Positions 34,258 through 45,900 are shown, numbered from the stretch's first letter. The stretch: 64,000 bases of DNA from Rebecca billardiae RCC1528 (GCA_965240325.2 OZ251224.1:1922001-1986000); one strand, 5' to 3'. Program-made: numbers and translations. Notes: a model not told the origin generated them from the letters alone.

Positions 34258-36693
34258 ATGTCCGCACTGAACGGCATCATCGTGACGCACGGCCCGAACG
34301 CGGAGCACCGCATCAACACGCTCGAGGAGTACAACTCGACGTGGGCAACTTTCAACCCATCCGCGGCGAAGATGATCAAGGTCAGTGCCGAGCGGATGGA
34401 CCTGGCGCGTGAGAACTACGCGCTGCAGCAGCGGCTGCTCGACCATCGCCACGAGCACGAGCGCCGCGAGCACGCCGAGCGCCGGGCCGCGGCGGAACGC
34501 GCGGCGGCGGCGGCGGCGGGGGCGAGGCAGGCGCCAAGCTACGCGCAGGCTGCCTCGGCGGGCGCGGGGAGTGGTTTAGCCACTCCGGGTGGCCCGACGG
34601 CGACCGGACCGGGTTCAGGTCCGGCGGCGGGCGGCGGATCCGGAATTTCTCCGGGTCCGGCGGCCGGCACACCCAGTCCGGGTGTGGGCACAGGCGGCGC
34701 TGCAGATGCGCCGGCTGGGACTGACGGCGCGACGCCTGTGGGCGGCGCCGGCGTCGGCGCGGTGCCTACGGGCGGCGCCGGCGGGATCGGTGGCGCGGCG
34801 CCCGCGGGCGGCGCTGCCGTGACGCTCGATCCGCGCGCGCGCGAGCTCTACCGCCGCGAGCGCGAGACCGAGGAACAGATGTATGAGCGGCAGGCGAGCG
34901 AGCACGCCATGCTGGACATCAAGCTCCGACAGAGCGTGTTGGAGGCAGCGCCGGACGGCGACGAGGCGGACCCCGCCAAGTACGCCGGGGCGCAGTACGA
35001 GAAAGGGACGGCTTTCTTACGCACCGAGCTGCGGTCGTGGGTGACGGAGGCTGCGTGGCAGCACATCAACCGCCTCATGGAGACGCAGCCGGAGGTGCAG
35101 GAGGAGCGCGCGCGCCGGGGCGCACTTACGCCGGGGCGCGAGTTTCTGTACCTGTGGAAGACGATCCTGCGCATGCGCAAGCCCGACGACATGCGGAAGT
35201 ACATGTCGGTGCGGGCACGCTGGCATCGGACGGTCCTGCCGGACTGTGGCAAGGACGGCGTCGGCGCCCTCGAGCTCTTCCAGGTGCTACAGCACAACCA
35301 CGTGCTGCTGCAGGAGCTGAGTGACGCAGCGCCAGCGGCGGAGATGCTTGCGCGGCTCATCGAGTTCATTCCGTCGGTGGGCGCGGGCATCGAGATGCGG
35401 ACGCGGTACGAGTCGAAGGACTACAGGACCGTGACGAACTTCGACGTGCAGGAGCTCGTGCACGAGCTCAACGGCAAGTTCGAGGACTGGGACTTCTCCA
35501 AGGGCAAGCGGGTTGACCGCGGCGGCCCTGGGCGCCCAGGGGCGGGTGGCCGCACGCCAGGAGGCGGCGGCGCTACCCGCGCGCACCCAATCGACGGGCT
35601 CCGCCTGGCGCAGGCGGCGGCGGCGTCGGCGGGTGGCGGCGGCGGCGACACGACGTCGCCGGCTGGCCGTGGTGGCGGCGGCGGAGGTCGTGGCGGTGGC
35701 GGCGGCGGCACTGGCCGCGGCGCCGGCCGCGGAGGCCAGGACGACTCCGACGACGCGCACGGGCCGCGCTGCTACAAGTGCGGCGCCGTGGGGCACATCA
35801 AGCGTTACTGCCCGCAGGTGACGCAGGCTGATCGCGACTCGAACGCTGGCGATGACGCGGCGTCGACGCGGTCGGATCGCAGCCGTGGCTCACTGCGGAG
35901 CGGCGGCAGCGGTGGCGGCGGCGGCAGCGGGGGGAGCACCCGCGCCGTGGTCGGTAATGGCAACGGCGGCGGCACGGTCCGCACGCAGGTCGCGTTCGCT
36001 CCCGAGCAGGGAGACGAGCCCGACGGCGCCGTTGGTGGCGACGGTGACGCTGACGCCGGAGACGGCGGCGGCGCCGGCGCCGGACTCGGCTTGGCGCCTA
36101 TTGGCGCGGCTATCGGCGGCAGGGCGCAGCGCGACGAGGACATTGAGATCGTCGCGGCGCGGGCGGCCGAGGCACGCGTGGCGCCGCCGGAGGACAACAC
36201 GCGGGCGTTGGTGTTTGACACTGGCGCACGGAAGAACATCGCCATGGCCGAGGATTTGACGAATCTTACCCCGGTGGACGGCGCATGTCAGATCGAGTGG
36301 GGGAACGGTGCGCGGGAGCGGGTCACTCACCGCGGGACCCTGGTGGTCAAGCTTGCGGCGGACGACGACAGCGACAAGGTCCTCACGCTCGAGATCGAGG
36401 CGTGGGCGTCGCGGCGCGTCACGGCGCCGCTGCTGTCGGTCGAGCACTGCGCGGACGCAGGCATCGAGTTCCACTACTCGCAGCGCGGCAACACTGCGGA
36501 CTTTACGGCGCTGGGAGGCGGCGTCGTGCAGCTGCCGCGCGATTCCACGCTGCGCGCCGAGATCGTACGGCGCCAGGTGGGGCCGGACGTCGGCGATGCG
36601 CCGGCGGAGGCGCGCGCACGGCGCAGGGCGCCAGTGCGGCGCGTGGGCGCGGGGCGGGGGCGCATTGGCGCTGCGCCGCCCCCAAACGCCTAA
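34258..36693 (+). CDS. gag: Gag-protease polyprotein of copia element
   Basis: The frame is open from 34072, but the ATG at 34258 ('MSALNGIIVTHGPNAEH') gives a typical Gag start, outside the LTR edge. The frame runs through a helical Gag region, Gly/Ala-rich linkers and a CCHC knuckle 'CYKCGAVGHIKRYC' (nt about 35769). It ends with an aspartic protease motif 'LVFDTGARKN' (nt about 36208). The protease is therefore made with Gag, not with pol. The stop TAA is at 36691-36693, three bases past the slippery site. The long linkers are unusually rich in Gly and Ala. Confidence 0.88.
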   Translation: MSALNGIIVTHGPNAEHRINTLEEYNSTWATFNPSAAKMIKVSAERMDLARENYALQQRLLDHRHEHERREHAERRAAAERAAAAAAGARQAPSYAQAASAGAGSGLATPGGPTATGPGSGPAAGGGSGISPGPAAGTPSPGVGTGGAADAPAGTDGATPVGGAGVGAVPTGGAGGIGGAAPAGGAAVTLDPRARELYRRERETEEQMYERQASEHAMLDIKLRQSVLEAAPDGDEADPAKYAGAQYEKGTAFLRTELRSWVTEAAWQHINRLMETQPEVQEERARRGALTPGREFLYLWKTILRMRKPDDMRKYMSVRARWHRTVLPDCGKDGVGALELFQVLQHNHVLLQELSDAAPAAEMLARLIEFIPSVGAGIEMRTRYESKDYRTVTNFDVQELVHELNGKFEDWDFSKGKRVDRGGPGRPGAGGRTPGGGGATRAHPIDGLRLAQAAAASAGGGGGDTTSPAGRGGGGGGRGGGGGGTGRGAGRGGQDDSDDAHGPRCYKCGAVGHIKRYCPQVTQADRDSNAGDDAASTRSDRSRGSLRSGGSGGGGGSGGSTRAVVGNGNGGGTVRTQVAFAPEQGDEPDGAVGGDGDADAGDGGGAGAGLGLAPIGAAIGGRAQRDEDIEIVAARAAEARVAPPEDNTRALVFDTGARKNIAMAEDLTNLTPVDGACQIEWGNGARERVTHRGTLVVKLAADDDSDKVLTLEIEAWASRRVTAPLLSVEHCADAGIEFHYSQRGNTADFTALGGGVVQLPRDSTLRAEIVRRQVGPDVGDAPAEARARRRAPVRRVGAGRGRIGAAPPPNA
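36681..36687 (+). promoter_or_regulatory. Programmed -1 ribosomal frameshift site CCCAAAC
   Basis: In the gag frame the codons read CC-C|CCA|AAC|GCC|TAA, so CCCAAAC fits X XXY YYZ exactly and precedes the gag stop by one codon. A -1 slip enters the frame that codes integrase and reverse transcriptase. GC-rich sequence follows and could form a stimulating stem. Confidence 0.75.
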
Positions 36694-39600
36694 GCCCGGA
36701 ACCCGCGCAGGTGCGAACCACAAACACTACGGAGGCGGCGCGAGGCGCTGATCCGGCGTGGTTACGCACTTGGTCGGTTCGAACGGGCACCAATGACCAA
36801 CGTCTACTCGAGCGCACGCGACGCGTGGCCGAGGGGATGGAGGGGGCGAACGCGCGGCGTGAGCCGCTTGACGAGCAGTCGGCGGCGGGCATGACGCGGC
36901 GGTCGTTCGCGGACGCAATGCCGACGGCGCACTACCCTGGGCAGGTGACGCACGTCGACATCTTCTCTATGGCGCGCATCGACTTACCAGTTGGGGCCGA
37001 TGGCGCACGTGGAGGGTATCCTCATGGGATCATATTCATCGATGGGCATTCACGTCGATGGCAAGTGTACGCGCTACGCAGCTTGGATGACGCCGAGGTT
37101 GGTCGGGCATTCCGCTGGTACGCGCAGTTGCTTGGAACAGGGGCCATGCACATGTCGCATTGGGTCCTGGCGTCGGGGTGTACTATGGCGCGACGCCATA
37201 TTCACACCGACGGTGGCTCGACGTTGCTGAGTACGTACGTCGAGGGTGAGCTGGCGAAGCTTGGGTTCTCGTCGACGGTCACGTCGGCGCCCGACTCGCC
37301 GAGCTCGAATGGCGTGGCGGAACGCGCTATCCGCACGCTGAAGTCGAGACTGCGCGCCACGGTCGTTGCGCGTGGAGTCTCGAGGGTCGATTGGCACTAC
37401 GCGGCGTGGCACGCATGCGCGTCGCGCAATCGACTGGCGTCACGTGGTATCATTCGTGACGATGGAGACATCGAGTGGCTCACGCCGGATGAGCTGTTCT
37501 TTGGCAAACGCCCGACGTGGAAGCATCACGTGGCGTTTGGCGCGCGCTGCCGCGTGCTGATGCTGGGCGCACGGCGCAATGCATTGGGGCAGCTGAAGCA
37601 GCGCGCACTACCCGGACGTGTCTATCTCTGGGGTGGGCACGGCGTGCAGTGGCGCGGTACATGGCGCTACGTGCTTGGGTACGTATGTCGTTTAGACGAC
37701 GGACGTCTCGTTCACTCACGTGACGTACGCATCGACGAGACCGACCTGGTCGAGGGGGGGCACTCGTCGCTGGGCGCACCTGACGGTGGCGCGTACGTGG
37801 GTGATGGTGACGGCGCCGCGGTAAGCGGCGGACATCGTCCAGTCGGCGGTGACGCCGACGGTGAGGGCGAGGACGGCGACGGCGGCGAGACGCCAGCCGA
37901 CGCCGGGGATGACGACGCGACAGAGTTCGACGTCGGGTACGACGACGACGCAGATGCGTCAACGTCGGGGCGCGGGCGCAGCAGCGTGGACGCGGGACAA
38001 CGCGGGTGCAGCAGCGCGGGCGCACAGCCGTCGACGCCGACGCCGCAGGGCGGGCGTGGCGGGGCAGGCGCGTCGATGACGCAGCCGGGTCGGCAGGATC
38101 AGATACCGCCGACGGAATCACGGCGCGGGGCCGCAGCAGATGCTGGCGGGCCGCCGCGCGGCGCAGACGGTGACGACGGCGTGATCGAGGACGCGCCGCC
38201 GCCCGGTCTGGATATGGGACACGATCCGCTTCGCAGGGATCGGACATCGCGCCGACGGCCGCAGCTGCTTACTGCCGTCGTCAGCGCCGCGTCGGTGTTC
38301 CAGAAGATCAACGTGAAGGTGCCGACGAACTATCGCGAGGCGATGCGGTCGGCGGAGGCGCCCCAGTGGCAGGGCGCCATGCTCGAGCACTTGGAAGGTC
38401 ACAAGTTGCTCGGCACCTCGGAGGAGGTGGTGGTTCCGGAGGGCACGCGGGTGTTGCCGAGCCAGTGGGTCTTTGACGTGAAGTCGAACCCGGAGGGCGA
38501 GGTGACGCGCTTCAAGGCGCGGTCGGTGCTACTGGGGAACCTACAGCGGCCGGGGATCGACTTTCAGGAGGTCTTTGCTCCGACGATCCGGCCGGAACAA
38601 GTGCGACTACTCGTGGCGATCGCCGCTCAGCAGGCGGGCGCGAGAGTCGACTTGGGTGCAGCGTCGGTTGCGGCGCTGGGCATACTGTCGAAGGGCGACG
38701 TCAAGGACGCGTACCTCAACTCGGAGTTGAAGCCGGATGAGCGGCCTCTCTTCTCATTCCCGCCGGGCTACGTGCCGAGCACGCAGGCGCCGCCGGGGCA
38801 CAAAGTCGTGGGCCGGAGCCTGAAGGCGTATCCGGGCCTACGCCAGTCTGGGCGCGCGTGGCATCGCACGCACCGCACCCAGCTGCTCGCGCGCGGCTTA
38901 TCGGAGTGTCCGAGTGCGCCGTGCATCTACGTCAAGGAGTCGGCGCCGGGCGAGTTCATCATCGCGGGCGGCTTTGTCGACGACTTGCTGTTTCTCAACC
39001 TGACGCGCGACGCGCGCGCGGTGGAGAAGCTGGCGGCTGACCTGAAGGAGCATTACGAGATCAAGCTGAGTGAGCGGCTCGATAAGTTCCTGGGCGCCGT
39101 GTTTGAAGTTCATGACGACGGCATCCTGATGCATCTGGGGCCGTACGTCGAGAGCGTGCTTCAGCGGTTCGGTTTGAACGCAAGCACGCCGGCGCGCACG
39201 CCGGAGCCGGCGGCGCGGGCGCAGCTGAGCGACGACGACGAGGCGTTGCTGCAGCGCGCGGAGATTGAGAACTACCAGGCGATGGTGGGATGTCTCGTGT
39301 TTGCGATGGTCACGGCGCGGCCGGACATCGCGCACGCGGTGAACATGCTGACGCGACGCATGTCATGTCCGCGGGCGGTGGATCTGGTAAGTGCGAAGCG
39401 CGTGCTGCGCTACTTACGTGGATGCCCGCGATTGGGAATCTTGTTCAAGTTTGCGACAGATTCCGAGCACCCCGACCTACTTGCTTTCGCTGACTCCGAT
39501 TGGGCAAGCAATCCGGTGGAGACCAAGGGCAGGTCGACGGGTGGATACATTGTGTTCTACAATGGGGCGCCGGTGTCGTGGCACAGCGGGCTGCAAGGTA

Positions 39601-39965
39601 CAGTCTCGCTGAGCTCGACGGAGGCGGAGTACGTCGCGCTGAGCGATTGCTGCCGCGAGGTGAGCTACTTGCGGAGCATACTCGAGTCCATGCGGCAGCC
39701 GCCGCGGGCCGCGACGGAGGTGCGAGAGGACAACAAGGGGGCTATCGACCTCGTGGAGAATCCTGTGCACCACAAGCGCTCGAAGCACATCGAGATCAAG
39801 CATCACTATGTGCGTGACGCGCAGGAGGGTGGCAAGGTGAAGGTGGTCAAGGTACACACCTCACTCAACCACTCTGACATCATGACGAAGGCGACGGACG
39901 GTGCGACGTTCAAGCGGCACGCCGACGCCATCATGGTGGACCGACACCCGACGCGCGCGCGGTAA
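36687..39965 (+). CDS. pol: Integrase-reverse transcriptase-RNase H of copia element
   Basis: The pol frame lies -1 relative to gag and has no start codon of its own at the right place. It is entered by frameshift at 36681-36687. The DDE integrase shows 'THVDIFSM', 'HTDGGSTLL' and 'NGVAERAIRTLKSRL'. I do not see the usual HHCC zinc motif before it. Copia RT follows ('LPSQWVFDVKSNPEGEVTRF', 'IDFQEVFAPTIRP', 'LSKGDVKDAYLNSEL', catalytic 'GGFVDDLLF'). RNase H has 'LLAFADSDWAS', 'SLSSTEAEYVALS' and 'EDNKGAIDL'. All catalytic residues are present. The product past the slip site is about 1092 aa. Confidence 0.9.
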   Translation, partial: RLSPEPAQVRTTNTTEAARGADPAWLRTWSVRTGTNDQRLLERTRRVAEGMEGANARREPLDEQSAAGMTRRSFADAMPTAHYPGQVTHVDIFSMARIDLPVGADGARGGYPHGIIFIDGHSRRWQVYALRSLDDAEVGRAFRWYAQLLGTGAMHMSHWVLASGCTMARRHIHTDGGSTLLSTYVEGELAKLGFSSTVTSAPDSPSSNGVAERAIRTLKSRLRATVVARGVSRVDWHYAAWHACASRNRLASRGIIRDDGDIEWLTPDELFFGKRPTWKHHVAFGARCRVLMLGARRNALGQLKQRALPGRVYLWGGHGVQWRGTWRYVLGYVCRLDDGRLVHSRDVRIDETDLVEGGHSSLGAPDGGAYVGDGDGAAVSGGHRPVGGDADGEGEDGDGGETPADAGDDDATEFDVGYDDDADASTSGRGRSSVDAGQRGCSSAGAQPSTPTPQGGRGGAGASMTQPGRQDQIPPTESRRGAAADAGGPPRGADGDDGVIEDAPPPGLDMGHDPLRRDRTSRRRPQLLTAVVSAASVFQKINVKVPTNYREAMRSAEAPQWQGAMLEHLEGHKLLGTSEEVVVPEGTRVLPSQWVFDVKSNPEGEVTRFKARSVLLGNLQRPGIDFQEVFAPTIRPEQVRLLVAIAAQQAGARVDLGAASVAALGILSKGDVKDAYLNSELKPDERPLFSFPPGYVPSTQAPPGHKVVGRSLKAYPGLRQSGRAWHRTHRTQLLARGLSECPSAPCIYVKESAPGEFIIAGGFVDDLLFLNLTRDARAVEKLAADLKEHYEIKLSERLDKFLGAVFEVHDDGILMHLGPYVESVLQRFGLNASTPARTPEPAARAQLSDDDEALLQRAEIENYQAMVGCLVFAMVTARPDIAHAVNMLTRRMSCPRAVDLVSAKRVLRYLRGCPRLGILFKFATDSEHPDLLAFADSDWASNPVETKGRSTGGYIVFYNGAPVSWHSGLQGTVSLSSTEAEYVALSDCCREVSYLRSILESMRQPPRAATEVREDNKGAIDLVENPVHHKRSKHIEIKHHYVRDAQEGGKVKVVKVHTSLNHSDIMTKATDGATFKRHADAIMVDRHPTRAR

Positions 39966-40001
39966 GCGGCGCAGCTCGCGGCTATGGCTGTCGAGGGGGG
40001 G

Positions 40002-40718
40002 TGTTGAGCTGACGCAGCCTGGGGCGCGCATCTCAGCAGATGGCGTCGCCGCTGGGACGTCAGGGCCGGCGCCGCACCAGGCGGGCCGGCGGCATCAGCT
40101 ACGCAGTGGCTGGCTCTGGCGCGCGCGCGGCGCGCGCGGCGGCAGGAGCGCGAGCGCAGCAGCGCTGGCGCGGAGCGACGTGGACGCGGAGCGCGGACGC
40201 GGCAGCGCGGACGCGGAGCGACACGGACGCGGCGCGTGCGCGGGCGGTACGGCCCGGCGCAGCGCGGCACGGATGGCACGCCGGCGGCACAGGCGGGCGC
40301 CATCGTGGAAGAGTCCAAGGAACAACGGACTCGATCACTTCATTCATGGACGCCCGGATTCTCAGTTTTGAGAATCGAGAATCCGGGATCATGGGTCCGT
40401 GCGCAGCTTACCCAGGTCCGATGACATTACCGAGTACCTGGGGGAAAGATGAGCTTACGGCGGTGCGTCGGTAACGCCTGCGATTGGCGGACGCACGGAA
40501 GCGGGGCTCAGGAAGGTTACAAGATTCCCGAGCCGGGCCGCAAAACGCCGTGTCACCCTGCGCAACCGAAAGTTGGTTGCGGCAGGAGGATTAGCTTTGC
40601 TCGTCAGAGGAGCGAGGGTCGAGATTGCCTTCGTGGGCGTCACCGACGACGCGCCCGAGGACGTGCCGGTGAGCTCTTAGCAGGGCTCGAGACGCTCGGA
40701 GCTCGCGTTTACCCAATA
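40002..40718 (+). repeat. 3' LTR of copia element
   Basis: Same sequence as the 5' LTR at a constant offset of 6646 bp. It is followed by the target duplication TAGCA. Confidence 0.95.
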
Positions 40719-40722
40719 TAGC

Positions 40723-40785
40723 AGTATATATATATATATATATATATATAGATAGATAGATAGATATAGATATATATATATATAT

Positions 40786-40817
<32 letters not shown>
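40723..40817. repeat. (TA)n and (GATA)n microsatellite
   Basis: About 95 bases of TATATA and GATAGATA runs directly after the retrotransposon target site. Local AT-rich DNA in an otherwise GC-rich region may have favoured integration. Confidence 0.95.
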
Positions 40818-40818
<1 letters not shown>

Positions 40819-42912
40819 ATATGACCGCGTTCCGCGGTCCTTTTCCGTAGAACGAACGTAGTTCGGGGCCCGCGGTGGCGGTGCACCCTCCGTCGCAGTC
40901 GTCCCGTACACGTGTAACTAGACTCCATCCAGCGGCGCGCCGCCCAGCGCCGCGCCGCCGCCGGCGTGCGCCGAGTGTGGACTGTCGGTCGTCGGCCGAG
41001 CTGCCCTCATCACAGACGGCCCTTACCTGACCCCCTGCGCGTGCGCGACGGCCGACAGGCGGATGCGACTCGGCGTGATCGACGCACGAGCGCGACTCTT
41101 GCACGCCAGGCCACCGGCGGAGCTGACTGACAGCCAGGGAGCCGGACGGCGCGGGACCGCGCGGATTCGACCGTTCGTTCGGGCCTGCCGCTGACCGTCG
41201 TCGCCGCGACGCCAGCAGCGCAGGAGTAGATGATCTTCAGGTCAGTAGGGTTCGACCTGCGCGCCTGCGCGACGGCCGACAGGCGGGCGCGAGGCGTGAG
41301 CGACGCATGAGCGCGACTCTACGTGCACACCAGGCACCACGCGGCCGAGCTGACTGACCGCGAGCCAGGGAGCACGGTGCGAGCAGCCATGCAGCACCGG
41401 TGCTTGCGCGCGCCGCGCGTGCACGGGGTGACACACCTCGGTCAGGCTCGGCACGCGTCGCAGAGGCACGGCCAGCTCTGGGCACGCCAGGCGCCCAGGC
41501 CACGCGGAGCTGACAGCCACGGGGAGCCGACGGCGCGCGGGGCCGCGGCCAGTTCCGAGTTCGACTTGCGCCTGCTCTGAAGAAGAGTTCTGGGAGACCC
41601 TGGCGGAGAGGCATGGCAAGGGGGGCGTGTGGTGAAGTCGGAGACTCAGAGATCGATCAGTCCGGCATCATGCGCCGCTGCCCCCGAGCTTGCGAGAGCC
41701 CGAACACAGGGCGGCGGCTGCGGCGGCGGCGGCACGGCCGCGCGGCCGGCCGCGCAGGCATCGACAGGGCGCGGCAGGGGCGTGCGGAGTGACTAGTGAG
41801 CGGGCACGAACGCGATGTCGACGGCCGTCGGGACCCGCCGCAGACGCGCGCTCCAGGCGCCACTCGGCACTCGCCACGCGCACCTGCCCATCGAGCGCCC
41901 CCTTGCGGACCAACCAAGAGTCGTCGCGGCTCGCTCGCCACCCCCGAACGAAGAAACAAACCTGCACACGTCGTCCTTGCGACGGCGGCAGGTTTTGAGC
42001 TCGCCAGCTCGGTAAGTCAGTGACTATGGAATGGGCTGGCAACGAATAGCTGCGCGGGTATTTTCAATAAGGCTTGCGGGTTTTAGACTCTAGTCTCTAG
42101 ATACCAACCGCCGCGAAGCCAAGTTCATATTCATCAAGGCGGAGGCAAACAAAAAGAGTCCGGTCATACGCGACCCGCTTCCTCTGCAATCCCAGCTTTC
42201 GGCATACGCGGGTACTACGATACATTATGGCCCGCGGTGAAGATAAATACGATGAGAGTCGTTGCGGCGGCGAGGCCATATTTATTTATTACTATGGTCA
42301 CACATGAACGAGAGGCTACCCACAATTACCCTGCCTGGCGCACTTGGGCGTGGGTTTCGTTGATTCCTCTGTTCACTATTCAAGACGGCGGACGCGCCCT
42401 TTTTCGACGCTAATGCACCTGTAAGGGAGTCTCAAAATCGAAACTCGGTCTCCTCCAGCCCTAAAAAATCGCCCCCCGTCCCTTTTTTCTTGATCAAAGA
42501 TCTTTTTGAAACGTCATACGTGGTTCGGGCCCGCTGGTGCGGGCTCCACGCTGCGCGCTCCGCCCTGCACCGCGGGCCATCATCATCAAGCCGCCGTAGT
42601 AGCGCAGGCATCGTACCGCGCCATCAGCTGGTCTGTCAAGTCACTAGGACTAATTAAGTGTCAGTCAGACTACAGTGTCGTAGTCAGCAGATCCGGGCGC
42701 GGACGCGCGGAGTTGATGCGCCGCCTCGGCTATGATTACGGCTATGCTGCCAGCATCACCGATTATAAGCAGCTACTCAGCTAAGCTGACGATGAGTCAA
42801 TACGATGAGCAGTCAGAGCCCTCAGCTAATCTACTACCACGTACCATATATACACGCTGCCAGCGCAGACATGCTCACGGGTGGCCCGTCGGAGCCATAT
42901 CGATCACACTTT
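40818..42912. other. Gene-poor region with degenerate direct repeats
   Basis: No gene with recognisable domains. Two diverged copies of a segment of about 100 bp (around 41030-41140 and 41250-41370, sharing CGCGACGGCCGACAGGCGG) suggest an old duplication. The Arg-rich ORFs on both strands are GC artefacts. From 42060 on the sequence becomes AT-richer and is probably 3' flank of the Vip1 gene. Confidence 0.55.
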
Positions 42913-45900
42913 TTACAGCTCCACGGCTGTGCGCGAAGGCGCCACGGATTGCTCCGGCCGCTGCGGGTGGTCAAGGTCGGGGGAGACCATGGGCGGATGC
43001 GCGGAGAATGGCGGCGTCAATCCGCTGTTGGACTTGTCCGCCGGGGTGCACCGCACGCTCTGGTCGCTCGACGCGGTCCCGGTACCTCCACCGCTCGCGC
43101 CCGGGCCGAAGCCGGCGAAGCCATGGCGCGGCTTGCCGTCTTTGCCGCCCGAGCGCGCGCCCGGGTGCGGCGAGATGGCGTACCATGAGTTGGACCAGAG
43201 CTGGTACTGGCTCTGCTCCGCGGCCTCGCGCGCTGCCCTGTGCGCGTCGCTCTCAGCCACGGGCGCCGCGTCTGGCGGTGTGGAGTGGGTGCACGGCGCG
43301 CGCGCGCGTGAGCCCGAGGCGGCCGACGCCTCACACGCGCGCGCGTTGCAGGCCGGGCGGCCTCGGGCTGAGCAGAGCGCGCGCGCACCCTGAGCCTCGC
43401 CCGCCGACGCGGACTCATCGCCCCGCTCGTTTCCCTGGCGCAGGAAGAAGCCGATGAACGAGTCGATGTCCTCGAGCGTGAGGTCGTCGCGCGACGAGAG
43501 GATCATCGGCTTCGCCATCACGTGCTCGGTGGGCACGCTCGCGCCGCGGCCGCGCCGCAACTCCTCGTTCACGCCGGGGCTGACGAGCACCTGCATGGAG
43601 TAGGAGCGCGCGACGTCCGCGCGCTCGCTCTTGCGGTGGAAGACGCGGAAGACGACGTGCGTGAGGTAGCACAGCTCCATGTCGTCGAACTGGCGCCGCG
43701 CCTCCTCGGAGAAGATCGACGGCACCGTGTCGCCGCTCATGTGGCTCACCTCCGAGCCCCAGCGCAGCACGTTGAACATGGCGTAGATGCGCGACTCGGA
43801 TGTGAAGTAGAGACGCGTGCGCACGTGCCGCTGCGGCGTGCGCACGTCCGTGTTGTGGGAGGAGTCGAGCTGGTGCACGCGCTCCTGCTCGTGCTCGGCG
43901 GACGACGTCGCCGCGAGCAGGTCCGAGCGCATCTTCTTCAGCAGCACCGACGCGATCTGCAGCCCGATGTGCACCTTGTCGTGCTTCTCGATGCCGTACT
44001 CCTGTGGGACCACGTACGACGCGAGCGTGTGCGCGACGCAGTACACCTCGGGCAGCGGCTCGAGGCCGAGGTGGTCGTTGTGCACCATGTCGTACATCGC
44101 GTTGTCGTACACGTCGGGGATCTTCGTCGTGTCGAACTTGTCCTTCTTCGCCTTGTAGAAGTCCTTCTTCAGCTTCGCCCAGCGGCAGTACTGCAGGTGC
44201 ACCGTCTCGCCGTTGGCGGGCGCAGGCACGTCCGACGGGTGCGAGCTGACCGCCGCGGCCGGCGCGGCGGCCGCGGCGGAGAGGAAGCGGTTCTCGAGCG
44301 CCGCGCTGCGCACGCGCTGCACGGCGGCGGGCGAGTACGAGTGCAGGTTGCCGAGCACGGGCGACATGTCCTTGTCGTGCGAGACCGACGAGACGCGCAC
44401 GGCGCGCGCGCGCAGCTCGCTCACGAGCTGCTCGAGCAGCAGTCGCAGCCGGTGCAGCGTCCTGCGCGGGTTGCCCATGTCGCGCAGGCAGCGCACGAGG
44501 AGGCTCGAGGCGGTGGGCGCGGCCGCGACGAGCGGGGAGCGCTGCGCGGCCAGGTCGAAGTCCTCGTCGTCCTCCGTCGTCAGCACCTCGTCAGACACGC
44601 CGCTCAGGCTGATCGGCGGCAGCTGGCGCGGCGCGCCGTCGGCCGCGGAGCCGGGCGGCGTGACCGGCAGGTCGCCCGACGAGTCGCGCGCCGGCCGCGG
44701 CTTGGCGGGGAGGAAGGGGCCGGGGAGCGGCTCGGGCGCCTCGGTGTCGGACTCGAGCGGCCCGTCGGTCGTGAGCACGCGGTGGATGTGCGCCTTCGCC
44801 GCGTCCATCATCGTGCGCCCCGCGTCGGGCGTCTCGTCGAGCATCTGCGTCACCTTGTCGTTCTTCGAGACGAGGGAGGCCAGGATGGGCGTGAGCATGC
44901 CCTCGAGGTCGAGGAAGCCCTTGGCGAACGCGGCGGCGGTCATCTGCACGCGGCCCTCCTCCGACGCGTAGATCTTCAGGTCGTGCCGGTACGTCGAGTG
45001 CAGCCGGAGCACGCCGCCGAACTCGCCGGGGTACAGGCTCTTGCGGAAGACCGTGCCGAGCTTCTCCGCCTGCTTCTCGCCGAGCGGCGTGAGCTCGCCG
45101 CCCCACTTGAGGATGAAGAGGACCTCGGACACGGCGGGCTTGCCCTCGGGGTGCCCCGGCGCGGGCGGGCCGCGCTCCCACTTGGTCGGCTTAAGCTGCA
45201 CCTTCCGGTTGATCCCGCGGAACGGGTGCGACTTGAGCACCTGCTTGACGGTCTGCAGCTTCTCGAGGTCGTCGATGTAGTCGGGGTCGTCCGACGCCTC
45301 CAGCTGGTCCATCTGCTGCCGCGCCGCCTCCATGCGCGCGACGACGCGCACGACGCGGTCGGTGAGCTCCTCCATCAGCCGCACGTTCTTGATCTTGAGC
45401 TCGTCCGTGGGCGAGCGCCCGTACTCCTCGACCATCGAGAGGAAGAGCGGCTCGTGCGTGTGCAGCTTGAGCTTCTCCTTGGGCGTGCGGTCGCCGTGCC
45501 GCGTGAGCGCGACCACGCACAGCAGCTCGGCGTCGGGCGGGACGGGGTAGTGCTGCACGCTGTCGGAGAGCGACTCGTACGAGCGCTTGTTGTACGCGGG
45601 CTGCCGCTCGTGCGCCTCCTCCTCCGAGTCGCTCGCGAGCGCGGGCTGCCGCACCTCCGGGTGCAGCCGCAGGTGGTGCGGGGAGATCGCCTCGAGCGCG
45701 TACTGCCGCAGCAGGTTGGCCGAGTCCGACCAGAACTTGTGCGAGTCCTTGACGAAGGACCAGCCGTTCACGTCGCACACGTACGAGCGGCCGTTCGAGC
45801 GGAGCAGGTCGAAGCCGCACACGGTCTGGCCGAAGGTCAGCACCACCTTGCGCGCGATCTGCTTCTCCTCCGCGTCCAGGATCACCGGGTAGCGCTCCTC

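Larger units (their letters stand above)
33356..40718 (+). mobile_element. Complete Ty1/copia LTR retrotransposon, 7.4 kb
   Basis: Two 717-bp LTRs (33356-34072 and 40002-40718) flank gag-protease and integrase-RT-RNase H genes in copia order. The 5-bp target-site duplication TAGCA lies at 33351-33355 and 40719-40723. A purine run 'GAGGGGGGG' (39993-40001) directly precedes the 3' LTR and fits the polypurine tract. The LTRs look identical at every point compared, and all frames are open, so insertion was recent and the copy may be active. It landed next to (GA)n on the left and (TA)n on the right. Confidence 0.95.
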
